Shown: positions 1-11,993 of the stretch, piece after piece
Layout: every line of letters starts with the position of its first letter
Numbering within the stretch: the stretch's first letter is position 1
Assembly (NCBI RefSeq): GCF_918797505.1
Contig: NC_092794.1
Location: 70,841,345 to 70,905,344 of the forward strand
Length of the DNA stretch: 64,000 nucleotides
DNA from: Bemisia tabaci
Lineage: Eukaryota > Arthropoda > Insecta > Hemiptera > Aleyrodidae
Direction of reading: 5' to 3'
Notes under the pieces: generated by a model
The model's input: only the letters and a program-made list of their open reading frames with translations
Databases searched by the model: none
What the model was told of the DNA's origin: nothing
Position numbers and translations under genes: made by a program

Positions 1-127
1 GGGATAAAGAGAAAGTTCCTCAGTATTTTATTTAAAGTCATATTTACTATTGGAGTAGAGAACTTCCGCTGGAAACATGCGGGCTTTCATACGGCAAATT
101 AGGCCTGAGTGCTTCGCCAGAAAACGT

Positions 128-171
<44 letters not shown>

Positions 172-516
172 GTGCCTACTCATTGTGGCAGTCGATACAT
201 GAAAATGTTAAAAGACGTGAAATGTTATAATCTTCTCGACGTTATTGACAAAACATGTACCTAGTTAATGCCAGAGAGAAATTAAAATTGCTTTAAGAAC
301 AGCTAAGACTCTTTGAAAAATCTTTTGAAAAAGAAAATATTTCTGATTTCACGTTCACAATAATTATCATGGTTATTCTTTTTGAAGAGGATGAGGAAAG
401 GAAGAGAAGAAGGCAAAAGCATGACTCAGATACCAATAGGGATAAGAGGAAAGGAGAAAAATAAAATATAAAGGACGGGGGGAGAGGAAGAGTGGGAGCT
501 GGAGCGAGGAACGAGG

Positions 517-637
517 AATAGGAGAGAGAAGGACGGAATAAACATAGGCATGAAATAGAATTCGGTGAGGAAAGAGAAATAGGAGAGAGAAAGACGGAAT
601 AAACATAGGCATGAAATAGAATTCGATGAGGAAAGAG
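517..637. repeat. Tandem duplication, 61-bp unit x2
   Basis: Two adjacent purine-rich units starting AATAGGAGAGAGAA and containing GACGGAATAAACATAGGC differ at only a few positions. Short open frames on the minus strand here are an effect of purine/pyrimidine bias. DNA from 1 to 516 is AT-rich with a T homopolymer (about 128-169) and no other recognised feature. Confidence 0.85.
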
Positions 638-971
638 GGCAGATGTGCATCACTCGGAAAGATGCTGGATTATCTTTCATCAGGAGTCCATTCGCGGGTT
701 GCCAGTGGGTAAACATTGTCGGATGAAACCGAGGCAATGCCTTGGAAGTTGAAGCGTCGCGTCGCAGCGCGGGCGAAGGTGGCGCAGCCGGCGCTTCGCT
801 GGGAGTTGCATCAGCGTCGGGGCAGGTTGAATGGACTGATTTGAAGGATTAAAAAACTAGACGTGCAGATAACAGCAACAGCCAACAGGTCGTGAACGAC
901 CCATATTACACTGATTGTGAGTCACTACGCTCATTCAATTCGTCTTCGCCTCTCCGCCCACTCCACCTATG

Positions 972-1224
972 CTCCCGTCCTAAGGAAAAACGCCGCATGA
1001 GCCCTCAGACGTTGCCATATTTCCTTCAATAAAAACCTAATTAACCAGGAAAGTTGTGAATATATTCCTTCAGTCTTTTCAGAAAATTTTGTTCGCAGTT
1101 TTTTCGAAAACGTCTAAAAATGTCGAGGAAAAATAATAATAATTTTATACAAAACTACATGTTGTATCCGTGGAAATTTGGCAACTCTCGAATGTTCATA
1201 CGGCGTTCTTCCTCAGCACGGCAG
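972..1224 (+). mobile_element. Family C MITE, copy 1 (full length)
   Basis: A 253-bp element with long terminal inverted repeats, ending GCACGGCAG. It is flanked by an exact 4-bp duplication TATG (968-971 and 1225-1228). The left arm has the 'CAGACG/CAGGCG' variant and the right arm the 'CTCTCGAA' variant, which defines the plus orientation used here for this family. No coding capacity. Confidence 0.92.
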
Positions 1225-1324
1225 TATGGCACTCGCTCCAAGAGCTCCAGACCTCTTGCTCAGGCTCTGTCAGAAAGGAAATTACCCATGAGCCACGCGT
1301 TTATGAGACTCCACTCCGGCAACA

Positions 1325-1453
1325 AATTGGACGTATTGAAATGAAAAGGAACTATGTCCATGCTGACATGAGCCCTATCCAGCATGTATTCTTAGGGATC
1401 TCAGGGCTCACGTCAGAGTGGATATAGTTCCTTTTAATTGAAAGTGTCCAATT
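1325..1453. mobile_element. Family A palindromic MITE, diverged copy
   Basis: About 129 bp. Ends AATTGGACGT and GTCCAATT, with inner arms sharing GGAACTATG and CATGAGCCCT with the other A copies. It is the most diverged of the set. The following 1454-1846 shows nothing recognisable. Confidence 0.7.
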
Positions 1454-1846
1454 CACTATCAACAGTGCCTCCAAAAACAAAAAAGTGGTCAGTCGTTTCA
1501 GTATTGACTAAAATATGCGATTTTAGAGCAGAGCCATCGTAAAGTTTCGCGAGGGACCAATCGCTCACTTTTTGTTTAGTCTAAACTCGAGTCATACACA
1601 TAATGACGATGAAAGCAACAGCGGAGTCACATTTGCTCCACGTGGGGATGATGGGGGTAAATCTCAGCAACCATCATTCATTCCACATGAAAACTCTTCT
1701 TTGAGGAGCTGATTGCTTATTTCTCTTTACTCTCTACATTTTACCCTAAGGAATGAGACTGCTTGTACTAATGGATGCTGATTGGCTCAAATCTTAACAT
1801 ATACCAACCCCATCACTAACAACATCCCGCAAATTTTGTATGATGT

Positions 1847-2113
1847 CCAGCGGGCTGATTGTTGAAATTGATAGACAAAGCGATAGACATAGAAAACATA
1901 AGGAGTACTGAGCGATCCTACTGGTTGAAATGGGTGGTTCTTAAAGACTTAGGGATGGACTTAGTATCGGGTCTCTCGTGAGTTGCCGTTAGTTAGTCTA
2001 TTACATAGGTCCTTTGTCCATTGCAACCACCCGCTTCCGCCGATAGGAACCCTCCATATCCTCTTTGTCTATTGCACAGCTTTGTCTACCGATTTCAACA
2101 ATCAGCCCGCTGG
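1847..2113. mobile_element. Family D MITE, copy 1
   Basis: About 267 bp with terminal repeats CCAGCGGGCTGATT and AATCAGCCCGCTGG. The interior carries the family motifs TTGAAATTGATAGACAAAGC and CAACCACCCGCTTCC. Its right part is then repeated downstream as a tandem array. Confidence 0.8.
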
Positions 2114-2505
2114 AATTGTTAAAATTAGATAACGTCGGTGGCATTTAATAGACATGTTTGTTAGTCTATCGCCTACGTATTTTGTCCATTGCAACCACCC
2201 GCTTCCACCAATAGGAACCCTCCATATCCTCGTTGTCCTCTTTGTCTATTGCTTTGTCTACCGATTTTAACAATCAGCCCGCTGGAATTGTTAAAATTAG
2301 ATAACGGCGGTGGCATTTAATAGTCATGTTTGTTAGTCTATCGCCTACGTATTTTGTCCATTGCAACCACCCGCTTCAACCAATAGGAACCCTCCATATC
2401 CTCTTTGTCTCTCTTTGTCTATCGCTGTGTCCACCGATTTCAACAATCAGCCCGCTGGAATTATTGAAATTAACGAAATTAGATAACGGCGGTGGCATTT
2501 AATAG
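2103..2505. repeat. Tandem array of about 172-bp units from family D right end
   Basis: The segment starting CAGCCCGCTGGAATT followed by an ATTAGATAACG motif recurs at 2103, 2275 and 2448, giving periods of 172 and 173 bp. The third unit is incomplete. Each full unit includes the D right terminus, so the array grew by duplication of the end of copy D1 plus its flank. Confidence 0.85.
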
Positions 2506-2509
2506 TTTC

Positions 2510-2830
2510 ATGGTAGATAGCAGCACTGTTGCAGCGCAGCGCAGCTTGGAGGAGCCCCCGGGAGGGAGGGGGGAGGGGGGCTGAGGTGGTGCGGCGCGAA
2601 CCCGCAGAGACCACGGATTTGCTCAGCTGCTGTCCTCGTCCTAAAACTTCTCCACAAACTTTCACTGTTCTGTGGGCGTGCAGCGGCGTCGGGCGTCGCG
2701 GCGCCCGTGAGCTCCGGCGCGGACCGCGCGGGCGCCTCCCGCGGCTCACCAGCTCCGCGCGGGCGCCGCCGGCCCGGCCCGCTCAGCGCCGTCGACCGCC
2801 GAAAAGCGGTCAAGGAACACCGGAATAGAC
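2510..2830. other. GC- and CpG-rich island
   Basis: A sharp rise in GC and CpG content against an AT-rich background. Open frames run on both strands, as expected from GC-rich sequence, and no protein family is recognisable. It could be a promoter or 5' untranslated exon of an unseen gene. From 2831 to 4075 I see no gene or recognised repeat. Confidence 0.4.
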
Positions 2831-4075
2831 CGCTCGACTGCAGGAAATACTCAAGATATTGTTCGGCCGTTGGAAGTTGGATGTGGTTGCCGTCGTCGTT
2901 GCGTCATCCGTCCCAGCGTTGCCGCTTCCTCCTCCCCACTAGCCAAATTGTCCTCATAATCACCATTGTTTACATCCGAGTCTTGTGGGAATAATGCCGA
3001 TTTTGCAGCATATTCTGGCAACTATGCCCCCGACTCACGCATTTTGCCGTGTGACCGATGCCATGAGGGCAGTAACGCCCAATTTTCGGAACCTCCTAAA
3101 TTCGACTAGTTTTCAACTAGGGGTACGCCCCCTGACCGCTTCGCGATCCACCCCCCCCTCCCCCGAACGCTTCGCGACTTGGACGTTATGCGTTATTCGT
3201 ATTGTTTCGTATCATAGAGATATATTGACTGATTTGAATACAGAAAAATTCGTTTTATTTGTGAAAAAAATGAGAGTTACGAGAAAGCACTAACTGCTGG
3301 ACAAGACAGCTTGTAATGTAGAAAACGACAACCAAGAAAACACTCCCTGTACCTCGTATTATTCCTCTGAGGACATCAGTTCCAGAACAGTCTCCAAGAG
3401 TAATAAACAATTGCGTTCATGGCGAGATTCCCCGTGGAATTCCGCCCACTGCGCCGTCTGTGTCGAGACAAACCAAACAGCGAAATCAAACATATTTTGA
3501 CGATTAAATAAGGACAGAGGTTAAACTGGAATGATGTCCGAGGGCTCACTTTTTCGAGACTTTCTGTTGCATTTGCGTATTTTAGATGAATTTCGATTGT
3601 ATTTTGGGGGGAAATTCAGTCATGAAAAAAACGTATTGTGATGTTAATAATAAATGGATAATTAGAACAAAACATAAATAAAATCAGATTTTAAGCACAG
3701 GGAAACTTTTTTAACGTTGAATATGCATTCTCCACTCGCTTTCTTGTTATGAAAAGCTAAGATTGAGAGAATTACAGGCCGCTTTAATCCGAAACACTCC
3801 TATTCCTATGATCGTCCTATTCCTATTTCCTCAAAAATCGTCTTGGAAATTGTACCTAACTCCCCATGAGAAATGTTTGGGCACAGCCCTCCCCCCCCCT
3901 CACTTCCGTAGAAAATGAACAATTAACAGAACATAGAGCAATTTTTTTTTTAAAATTTTTTGTTCAACATGGTGGCGGCGCGTGCGCGGTGGCACACGAC
4001 ACGCGCAGCGCTCGGTATTTTCGTACTACCTCCATGTAATTATCCTCTGGCTGGTCAGCTCCGCCGCGGGCCGTC

Positions 4076-4309
4076 GCACGGTGGATCGAGTCAATAGGAG
4101 AGGTCGGACAAAAGTTGGAAACTTTAAACGCTTGTAACTCCGTTTATACGAAACTTTGAGGTTCTGAAAGTGGCTCCATTTGTTTCCTTGTGAAATTTTC
4201 TTCTACAGCCACCCTCCAACAGTTAAAACGCAAGAAAATAAACACCAAAATTTGCAGTTTTAGCACACGATTTCATGTCCGACCTCTCTAATTGGCTCGA
4301 TCCACTGTC
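4076..4309 (+). mobile_element. Family F MITE, copy 1
   Basis: About 234 bp. Ends match GTGGATCGAGTCAATAGGAG and its inverse near TTGGCTCGATCCACTGT. The interior has AAACTTTGAGGTT and CACCAAAATTTGCAGTTTT, shared with copies at 14523, 28123 and 40051. Confidence 0.85.
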
Positions 4310-4388
4310 GCGCCTCCACGACCTGGGTTTGACATCCAACTCCAATTTGGAGTCTCCAACAACACCCTCGACCGCTCATCCAGCGAAC

Positions 4389-4525
4389 TGCAACATTGTT
4401 TTTCTCCCTATAAACCTATGGAAATGTATCGATTATTGGAGGGGCCAGGTGCTCCGGCAAGAATCGATTATTTTACATGGGATTAAATGGAGGGAATTCG
4501 GTGTTGCCAAATTGCTGAATCCGCC
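4389..4525. mobile_element. Palindromic MITE (family U)
   Basis: The arms GCAACATTGTTTTTCTCCC and the inverse ending TTCGGTGTTGCC are imperfect inverse complements; the centre has paired ATCGATTATT motifs. A partial relative lies at 9225-9335 (AGAATCGATTATTTTA, AACAATGTTGCC). From 4526 to 5024 nothing is recognised. Confidence 0.6.
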
Positions 4526-5024
4526 TCTGGATAACAGACCAGTAGACTGCAGCGAGTTTCAGTTTTCGCGGGTATAGACTGAGTATGGTTACGAGAGTTA
4601 AGACAAGAGAGAGTTCCTCCTTTATAGAGAGAGTTAAGACAAGTCGGCTTGCGGATGTCACTGTGTCATGTGATGAGCAGTGTGCAGTGCAAACTGGATT
4701 TAGTTTGACAAACAGGCTCGAAAAACCACTCGACAGATATCAATCATGCTTATACCAGAGGAACCATTGCTCCCGAGGAGTAGCTCTCAACGATACTTGC
4801 GTGGTCCTCAGTACTTTTTTTGACAGCTCTCGTTCATTGGAACTTTTCTACTTTCTGCTTCGATAAAACGGATAAAAAATATATGAGTCATCCTCCCCTA
4901 GTCCCATTTGACAGCGATTCTGTCTTATTGGGTAGAAACGACACTTTGCCTCAAATCCCGTTGGATCAAACCATGACATCAGGGGTCTCTGAAAGATATT
5001 GTATCCGTCCCTGAAATGTTTATG

Positions 5025-5160
5025 CGTCCAGCCCACTTACAAACTAGAGGCTTCGAAGAGGTTCATCGATGTCTTTCCTGGCCCTCTCATTGGCCAGCGG
5101 TTTTAGTCGGGGCAATCGATGAGTCTCTTTGAAGCCTCTAGTTTATAAGTGGGCTGGACG
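5025..5160. mobile_element. 136-bp inverted-repeat element (family H)
   Basis: Nearly perfect terminal arms of about 30 bp begin CGTCCAGCCCACTTA and end TAAGTGGGCTGGACG. This is a single copy in the window, with a short non-coding centre. From 5161 to 5721 nothing else is recognised apart from short A runs. Confidence 0.85.
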
Positions 5161-5721
5161 CTTTAGGTCTCTGAATTTTATCCGCCTTCAATGGTAACGC
5201 TGTAATGTCGAGATTGCAGCAAGCGAGAGGTGTAAGAGAGGGCAGGTGCTTAGAGAAGGATTTGAACATCCTTAATGAATGCAAGTCAGGGTGTAATTAA
5301 AACGCTCTGAGAGTGGCGCCTCCAGGACTCAAGAGCTCAAGCAGCGTTATTGCAATCACCACTGCGCATGCGCGCGCGTGGGTGCCTGATTGGTTTAGAA
5401 CAGTGCAATCGTGTCATACTCAAGGTGCATGCCATCGAATTTCAATAAAATCGGAGATTGAGTTTTATGAGTTTGGCACACGTTCATAAAAAAAAAAACC
5501 ACAAAAAAAATCTGATCTCTGATTATTCTTGGGATTCAGTTCATATAAATCTGGTCTAGTGTTGACGAAATCTGTTGAATTATCGTAGCTTTGCTTACCA
5601 GCTAAAGGCTAAGAATGATGAAACAAGGCGAAATGTTCATTACCTGCAACAAAGAAAAAGAGAAAAGCCTGTTAGTTTTTAACTTTTAAAACAGAAAATA
5701 GGAAGATTTTCGTCAGCTAAT

Positions 5722-5994
5722 ACCAATTGGATTGCATTTTGCAAAAAGGAACCACTAGCATTGCAATGATGCTAAGATTGTGCAACTTCATCCTTTGCAA
5801 TAAAATTGCGGAAATTGTGAAAAACTATGAAATTTAGATGGTAATTTTTGTCTTAAATTTACAGTTTTTAGCGAATAAAATATAAATTATTAAGGGATAA
5901 TCGGGTTTTTCCTCCAAGACAAAAGAAGTTGCACAATCTTAGCAACAATGCAATGCTAGTGGTTCCTTTTTGCAAAATACAATCCAATTGGGGT
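5722..5994. mobile_element. 273-bp long-TIR MITE
   Basis: Arms of about 75-80 bp contain AAAAAGGAACCACTAGCATT and its inverse, ending near CCAATTGG on both sides. Arm identity is high, suggesting a recent insertion. Single copy in the window. Confidence 0.85.
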
Positions 5995-6249
5995 TGTAAA
6001 GCCACTCGAATTGATGTTTTACACCAACTCGTTGGTTCTGCAATCCTACTGCCACCATTGTGAAATACCGGCAACCACAGGAGTGTTCCCCATTTCCCTC
6101 CGTCTTCTCCCTTTCCTATACCTTTTTCGTCCACGAAGGGAGCAATGCCAACATGGCCTCACCGATGGATCTGCCATTGGGACAATCTTCAGGAGCTACG
6201 CTCATGGCTAGCACAGATGGATCATCCCAGGGTAGCTTTTCCTAATTGT

Positions 6250-6740
6250 TAGGATTTCCCGGTCTTCCTCAAGTTCATGGACAGGGTGGGTGAAGGTCCC
6301 GGTCCAGCGGAGTGGACGTCGGGGGAGCGCGACGGCGGCGGTGCCCAAGACGTTCTCAGCGTCGGCGACGTCATGTGAGCCGGGAGCCGGGTCTGGGCAA
6401 CGTTGACGCAACGCAGCGGGAATGCCGTCTGGGCGGCGAATTGAGGTCATCGCCGACCCCGGCCCCGCTCGATGACTCCACAGTTCCCGCGCCGCGCCAA
6501 ACTGGAACGATGAATGGCGAACGTGGAAAACGAGGATCGGAAACAGGGAGCGCGGGAGGGGGGAGGGGGAGGGGGCGGGGCGGGAACAGTGACGAAACAT
6601 AGGATGTAAGACGTTGGTAATTCTCTATATGGAGTCCTGTCGTGCCGACGGCCGGGCCCCCTCCCCCCCCCCTCCTTCTTGCCGATTGGTAACGCTCCCA
6701 GCCACCGCAAAGTTCAAAGCGCGCCCCGGTGAGTGGGCAA
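6250..6740. other. GC-rich island, possible promoter or non-coding exon
   Basis: Strongly GC- and CpG-rich, including GGAGGGGGAGGGGG near 6558 and a C run near 6661. A 130-codon minus frame (6208-6600) and a 96-codon plus frame overlap it. Neither resembles a known protein, and both are arginine/proline-rich as expected of GC-rich DNA. No splice-bounded exon could be defended. Confidence 0.35.
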
Positions 6741-6922
6741 GCCGAGGATCGCTTACTTCACAGTACTCTGATTCAGATGTTCGCTGCAGGGTTGCACCAA
6801 GAGTACCCTCTTGAGCACCTATATGGCCCGAATATGGCCATTGAAGGTTCCACTAGAGTATCTTAGTGGGGAGAGTATGACCACTTCGGTTTCCACTTCT
6901 GATTGGCTCAGCCATCTTAGGC

Positions 6923-7234
6923 TAGAGTCCTTTTATACTGAGAGTCAAGACAATTTGAATCCATTTCTGATTGGTTCCCGTATTTTAGGCCTCCACAGTG
7001 TCACAAACGGGAATAAAGATTACATTTTCACCAATTGCAAAGATTATAATCTGGAATGGACCAGGGAATTACGGGTTCGGCAAGGAACAAACGGAATGAG
7101 AGGAGGAACGGAGAAAGGCATTTGAGAATGGGCCGATCAAAGATCACAAAAAACGTTCAATTTCTGTAATCTTTATTCCCGTTTGTGACATCCATGAGCC
7201 CAATTGTCTTGACTCTCAGTATAAAGGGACTCTA
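6923..7234. mobile_element. hAT-like MITE, copy 1 (8-bp TSD)
   Basis: A 312-bp element ending TAGAGTCC...GGGACTCTA, with inner arms sharing TATACTGAGAGTCAAGACAA. It is flanked by an exact 8-bp duplication TCTTAGGC (6915-6922 and 7235-7242). Eight-bp duplications are the hAT hallmark. No transposase. From 7235 to 8010 there is AT-rich DNA with an imperfect AGTTAAAAAGTAATTGAATAC-like repeat near 7380-7490. Confidence 0.88.
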
Positions 7235-8403
7235 TCTTAGGCTGAGTGAAGCCTTTAGGACCCAAAAATGGCGGACGTTGTAAGTGAATGTAATACAAAA
7301 TGAATCAAAGTGTAGTATTCTTTGCTTATCGCAATTTACCTAAACGCACCATTCCGACTTATTTACATAGTTTTACGGCTAAGTTAAAAAGTTATTGAAT
7401 ACAGTTAAAAAAGTAATTGAATACGGAAAAAAAGTAATTGCCGGTAATCAAAAAGGTATTGATTACAGTTAAAAAGTAAATGAGTGTAGAAAAAAGACGC
7501 AACAGGGTGCAAAGAGGAAAGCTCTAAGTCTGCGGTATGAGAAAGGAAGACTCAATATTTTCGGCACCAGCATTTCGTGACGGTCTTAATTTTAAAAATT
7601 GCTTCATATTTCGGGGAGCGGGAAATAGCATTCAGCCGGGTCTGAACTCAGGAGAGACCGTGAAGGAGAAACTGAAAAAGTGTGATGGTAGAAATATAAT
7701 CAATCATTACGTTTGACTCGTTTCCATTTTAAATATAGCATTTAATGAATATGTTAATGAGACTATCCTGTCCCGGTGCGCTGTTGTTAACGAGTTGCCG
7801 AAAAAAGGGGACAAAAAATTAATTTGGGGGAGGAATCGAGAAGTGGGGGAAACAAACTAAAGAGAGTGATACACGTTTCGAAAACAGGAGCTGTCTACTA
7901 GATTTTTTATGAGGGAAATATTTACTGCGTTTCCTGATTTTAGAATATTCACCAACCGCGTCTATTAAAAACGATCTCCGTGGCTAAATATCGAATTAAT
8001 AATATGTATAATGTCTGATAGCATGGACGAAATCTATTTAAGTTGCGAACCCATTTTAAAGTTCAATCCTCACGAATTGCTACCAGTGACGTGGCGGTTT
8101 GTGCGTCAGTGTAATTGTCAAAATCTAGAGACGACAAACCCACTAAAATTATCCAGCGAACAATTTCGTGGTATAATTTTTTTGTGGGAAAACAACCTTT
8201 ATGCCGGTAATAGTCATGAGTGGATCTACTCATCACTTAACTTTTTAGTCCCGGAATTTTATTTTCGCTCCAAAATTGATTTCAATTGCGAATGTTGGAG
8301 TTTGAAACCATTTAGAATCATTTCAGACCCAGACCAAAATTGTAATCGCTCTTCATCAGTGGCGATTTTGCAAGTTGGCAACAATATTCTTCCTCCATTT
8401 GAA

Positions 8404-8490
8404 TCCCAGGGCCGGATTAAGGGGGTGGCCACATGGGCCGCGGCCCATGACGGCAAATCTATAGGGGGCGGCAAATTTTGAAATTTTTTT
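8404..8490 (+). mobile_element. Possible DNA-transposon terminus
   Basis: CAGGGCCGGATTAAGGGGG followed by a GGCCGCGGCCC palindrome and a T run resembles the terminal repeats of hAT-type elements seen widely in insects. No partner end was found nearby, so this is a partial copy. It forms the last 25 codons of an otherwise unsupported open frame at 8011-8481. Confidence 0.4.
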
Positions 8491-8755
8491 TTTTAAGGCG
8501 TAGGTATAAAAAAAATCGGATTTAGAAAAAAAAAATTAAAAACGAGAAAAGTCGACAAAATCTCTGATTTTCTAAGAGTATAGTAATTTCTACTTTTGTC
8601 GTCTTTCGGTGATACAAGAGACAGCACCTTTAATCAGTCGAGTTAAGAGAGAAACCAAACACGCAATTTGGCCTGGAACGGCGCGACTTAGAGAGAAACG
8701 ATGACGAGGACTTGAGATTAAAAGGAGAAGCCCTCGGCGCGGCGATCGGCATGTA

Positions 8756-8890
8756 ACACATATTAGCCCCTACATGACCGCACAAATACTTCACGCGTTG
8801 CGGCAAACACAGTGCGATCAGCGTGAAAGGCAGAGCGCCTACAAGACTGCGTGAATACTTCACGCATTGCGTCAAACACGGTGCGGTCTG
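8756..8890 (+). repeat. Family Q repeat, about 75-85 bp unit
   Basis: Two diverged units carry AATACTTCACGC, TTGCGTCAAACAC and GTGCGGTC. The same unit is tandemly arranged at 35650-36065, so this is a dispersed satellite-like family. Confidence 0.7.
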
Positions 8891-9621
8891 TGCGGCGCGG
8901 CGACGGAAGTCAAAATCATTAATTTACATTTATGTTTGTTCTTTCATAATTTTTTCGTTCATTTCCTATGAAAGGAAGGTCTTGTCCACATAGAGATAGG
9001 TTTACGAGACTTAAATTTTGCGCAAAGTTCCGTGAACTTTTGCTAGTAGTGTTGACTGGGCTTTCCCAAAAAATATGTTCAACGCAAGTAAACGCGTCTT
9101 ATGCACCCCTCCCCCGCTGGCTCGTTCATTTGACGGTTTTTATTGATGTTTCTAAACGAATGAGAAGGGGGCAGCAAAATACAGGCGGCCCACGGGCAGC
9201 AAGTAGGTTTATCCGGCCATGTTGAATCCATTAAAAATATCGATTTTAGGTGAAGCGAGCCGTCTCACCCAGAATCGATTATTTTATATACATTTAAACG
9301 GAGGAAAAACAATGTTGCCGAGTTTCAAGAATCACCACTGCTCTTCATGCCCCGCAAAGTGAAAAGAAGGAGGGAGCTATGTAACGACATAGGCCTTCTC
9401 TTCTCTATGCCTCTTTCAATTTGACAATGGAGAAGACGGCCAAATCTGCAAGCTCACTCGTCGAGATGTCAGGGTACTCAACGGCAGCCATCAATTCAGC
9501 AGCACCGACACCGACATCGACCGACTCTGAGTATGGACTTCTGTCGTTGCGTCAGGCAGTGATTTTGGAGAGACGTCTCCGAGCGTCTGTCTAAAAAGGA
9601 GTTCAGATCCAGAGACGTATG

Positions 9622-9874
9622 CTGACGTGCTAAGGAAGAAAGCCGTATGGACCTTCAGGCGTTGCCAAATTTACTTTGATAAATCACGAATTCGCGAGAA
9701 AATTTGTCAATATTTTTCTTCCAACTTGTCATAAAATTGTGTTCGCAATTTCACCCTAAATTTCTGAAAATTTCACGGAAAAATATTCATAGCTTTCCGC
9801 AAAAATAAACATTTTATCGAAGGAAATTTGGCAACTCTCGAATGTTCATACGGCGTTTTTCCTTAGCACGGCAG
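9622..9874 (+). mobile_element. Family C MITE, copy 2
   Basis: 253 bp, with an exact TATG duplication at 9618-9621 and 9875-9878. The left end is slightly degenerate (CTGACGTGCTAAGG); the right end is canonical. Both arms keep the GCCAAATTT and AAATTTGGC cores. Confidence 0.93.
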
Positions 9875-10133
9875 TATGACTACCTCAAGATACGTTCGCT
9901 TCACCTGGTATGGCAGTTGGCAATACACCTAGGAATATATACGGATGGTGCTCGCGCTCAAAAGTCTCGATGGGGGTCTGTCCAATAACTCGATACTCCC
10001 CCCTCCCCATTACTATAAAATCCCACCTATGAATGCCATTTTTTCAATATTTGGAAAAATTATGGAGGGGATAGTGAATGTTGAAAATAAAGAGAGTCTT
10101 TTAGGTAAGATTAGTATAAATATACAAAAAACA

Positions 10134-10135
<2 letters not shown>

Positions 10136-10168
<33 letters not shown>
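10136..10168 (+). repeat. Poly-A tract, about 33 nt
   Basis: A homopolymer preceded by an AT-rich stretch. It could be a retroposed tail, but no retrotransposon body was recognised upstream. From 10169 to 10984 I see no gene. Confidence 0.7.
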
Positions 10169-10170
<2 letters not shown>

Positions 10171-10984
10171 ACTCTTCAACGAGCAGACGTCGATCAAATA
10201 CGCTTGAGTAACACCGAGTCTCTCTCGTTTCTCACAGAGAGCTGGAAGAAATTCAATTGAGCAAGTGAAAAAGAACAACCGAAAAGTAGTTTTGTATCAT
10301 ATTCATGAGCGACTCTTAATTATCGGGAAGCTCCACTTTATGAATGATCAAAAAAGAGGGTGATGAAATTCGAATGACGCGGAAACGAAGTGATCGGCGA
10401 AAATGCCTTCAAATGAATGGTATGCAAAACGCACTACCGTAGTGCACGAATAGTTACAGACTTGGTTTTTATTGCTCTCCATGATACCGGTTGCCTCCGT
10501 ACGCCATTTTGCAAGTACTCAAAGTCTGCCGGTGATTTAAAGGGAAGAAATACTATTATTGAGAATTTTTACAAATAGGTCAGAGCGAGCAATGGAAGGA
10601 ACATTCAAAAATACAATAATGATGAAAAAAGAAAATGGGAAGGAGATGAAGGAAAAAAGTATTATAAAAACTATTCACTCGGTCGACAGCTTATCAGACC
10701 TCCTTATTTCAAAATAAAGCATCCATGAGGTGAAATTCACTTTCTAATGGGGGAAAAAACGGTGTGGATAGGCAAAAATTTGACCGAAATAAATACAATT
10801 ATTTCCGGATTTCTCATTCCCTTTTTTATTGAAAACAAGAGAGGAACCGGATTAAAATGTTGATTCATATGGATAGGTTGAAGCTTAGGGTTTTTATGAC
10901 GAGTGAAGGTTTTGCGGAATAGGCTTACTATGCTATTCTGGGTATACTGCACTGAAAGCAGAGTCTCCTATACCGCAAAATGAT

Positions 10985-11056
10985 TGACCCCGACGTGATT
11001 TGAACACGCAACCTTCTGATCTGGAGTCAGACGCGCTACCGTTGCGCCACGGAGTC
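10985..11056 (-). tRNA. tRNA-Trp (anticodon CCA)
   Basis: The minus strand reads as a complete 72-nt cloverleaf. The acceptor stem GACTCCG pairs with CGGGGTC (one T-G pair) and is followed by discriminator A. The A box is TGGCGCAACGG and the T-arm/B box is GTGTTCAAATC. The anticodon loop CTCCAGA contains CCA, giving tryptophan. There is no intron and no encoded CCA tail. Flanks are AT-rich with no linked tRNA. Transcription would be by RNA polymerase III from the internal boxes. It looks intact rather than a SINE remnant. Confidence 0.95.
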
Positions 11057-11479
11057 GGATGAACGATGTAAACGGAAGTGAGCAAGTTCTACTGATAGTC
11101 ATTTAATGTACAATCACATTTTATAAGTGTAGTAATGGTAAATCAACCCTCTCACTGAAATATTAATCACGCACAAATATAAATAAAAGAAACCACAGTA
11201 AAAAAATCATTTACGAAAATGTTATTTTAGATAAATATCTACAGCATCTGTCATGACACACCTGTTTCGTAGTTTCATAGTATAGAGCAGAACCACATGG
11301 AGGCAAACTTAGCCATGTCGTGGGGAGAGAGGTATACTAAGGAGTTTCCGGCAGGGGCGGACTGGCACTTAAAAAGTGACCGAGAATCAAAGCTCAGATT
11401 GGCCCTTTTTTTTTTTCTTTTTTTTTTTTTAAGTGAATAGAGCTACTAGCCCAAAATCACCCCACATATCGACCGATCG

Positions 11480-11900
11480 ATCGGGATTTTTCCCGTTTCC
11501 CGGTGTGCCCGTATCCTTGCCCGCGGTGCCCGCCCCTGGTTTCCGGCCAAAACACCGGAACTTTCAGCAATTTTTCCAGAATCGTCAAAATGGACAGGCT
11601 CGTCGCTGCAGAAAGGAACGGAAAACATCCCGTGTATCCAGATTCGCGCGATGCAGTCGAGCGCGCGCGGCGCGACGTCTGCGATGCGCGAAACCCGTGC
11701 GCCCCCCCCCCCCCCCCCACCCGGAGGAGTGACCTTGGAGCGAGTGGCCCGTTGAAGCCCAGGAAGGGAAAGTGAACCGCGACCTACATCCCATAACTCG
11801 ACAACACGCCCGCCGCGCCGCGCCGCGCCGACCGGCCCGCCGCGATTACCTCACACCTCGCGTCCGCCGCCCCGGCCGCGTCAAGCTTCAGCTTCTCACG
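11480..11900. other. GC-rich island
   Basis: CpG-rich DNA with a C homopolymer (about 11702-11718) and a GCCGCGCC repeat near 11813-11830. Overlapping frames on both strands are arginine/proline-rich and match nothing known. It may be an unannotated promoter or first exon. Between 11057 and 11480 only a T run near 11408-11430 is notable. Confidence 0.35.
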
Positions 11901-11993
11901 AGCGCAAGTTGCGAGTTCCCCACCGCGACGAGCGCTCCCACATGCTCAACAGTCATCGCTGTATCGCCAATACTCCGACGTGTATGAATACCT

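Noticed and set aside
2447..2828. Overlapping 95-101 codon frames on both strands
   Set aside because: Explained by high GC content, which removes stop codons; no family similarity.
6208..6600. 130-codon minus-strand frame
   Set aside because: It runs through a GC-rich island where several frames on both strands are open. Arginine/proline-rich, with no recognisable domain or splice support.
8011..8481. 156-codon plus-strand frame
   Set aside because: The last 25 codons are a transposon terminus and the rest matches no family; AT-rich composition and lack of splice signals suggest chance. Kept only as a note.
8760..8890. Possible tRNA or SINE in the Q repeat
   Set aside because: No acceptor stem pairing and no proper A and B boxes could be found.
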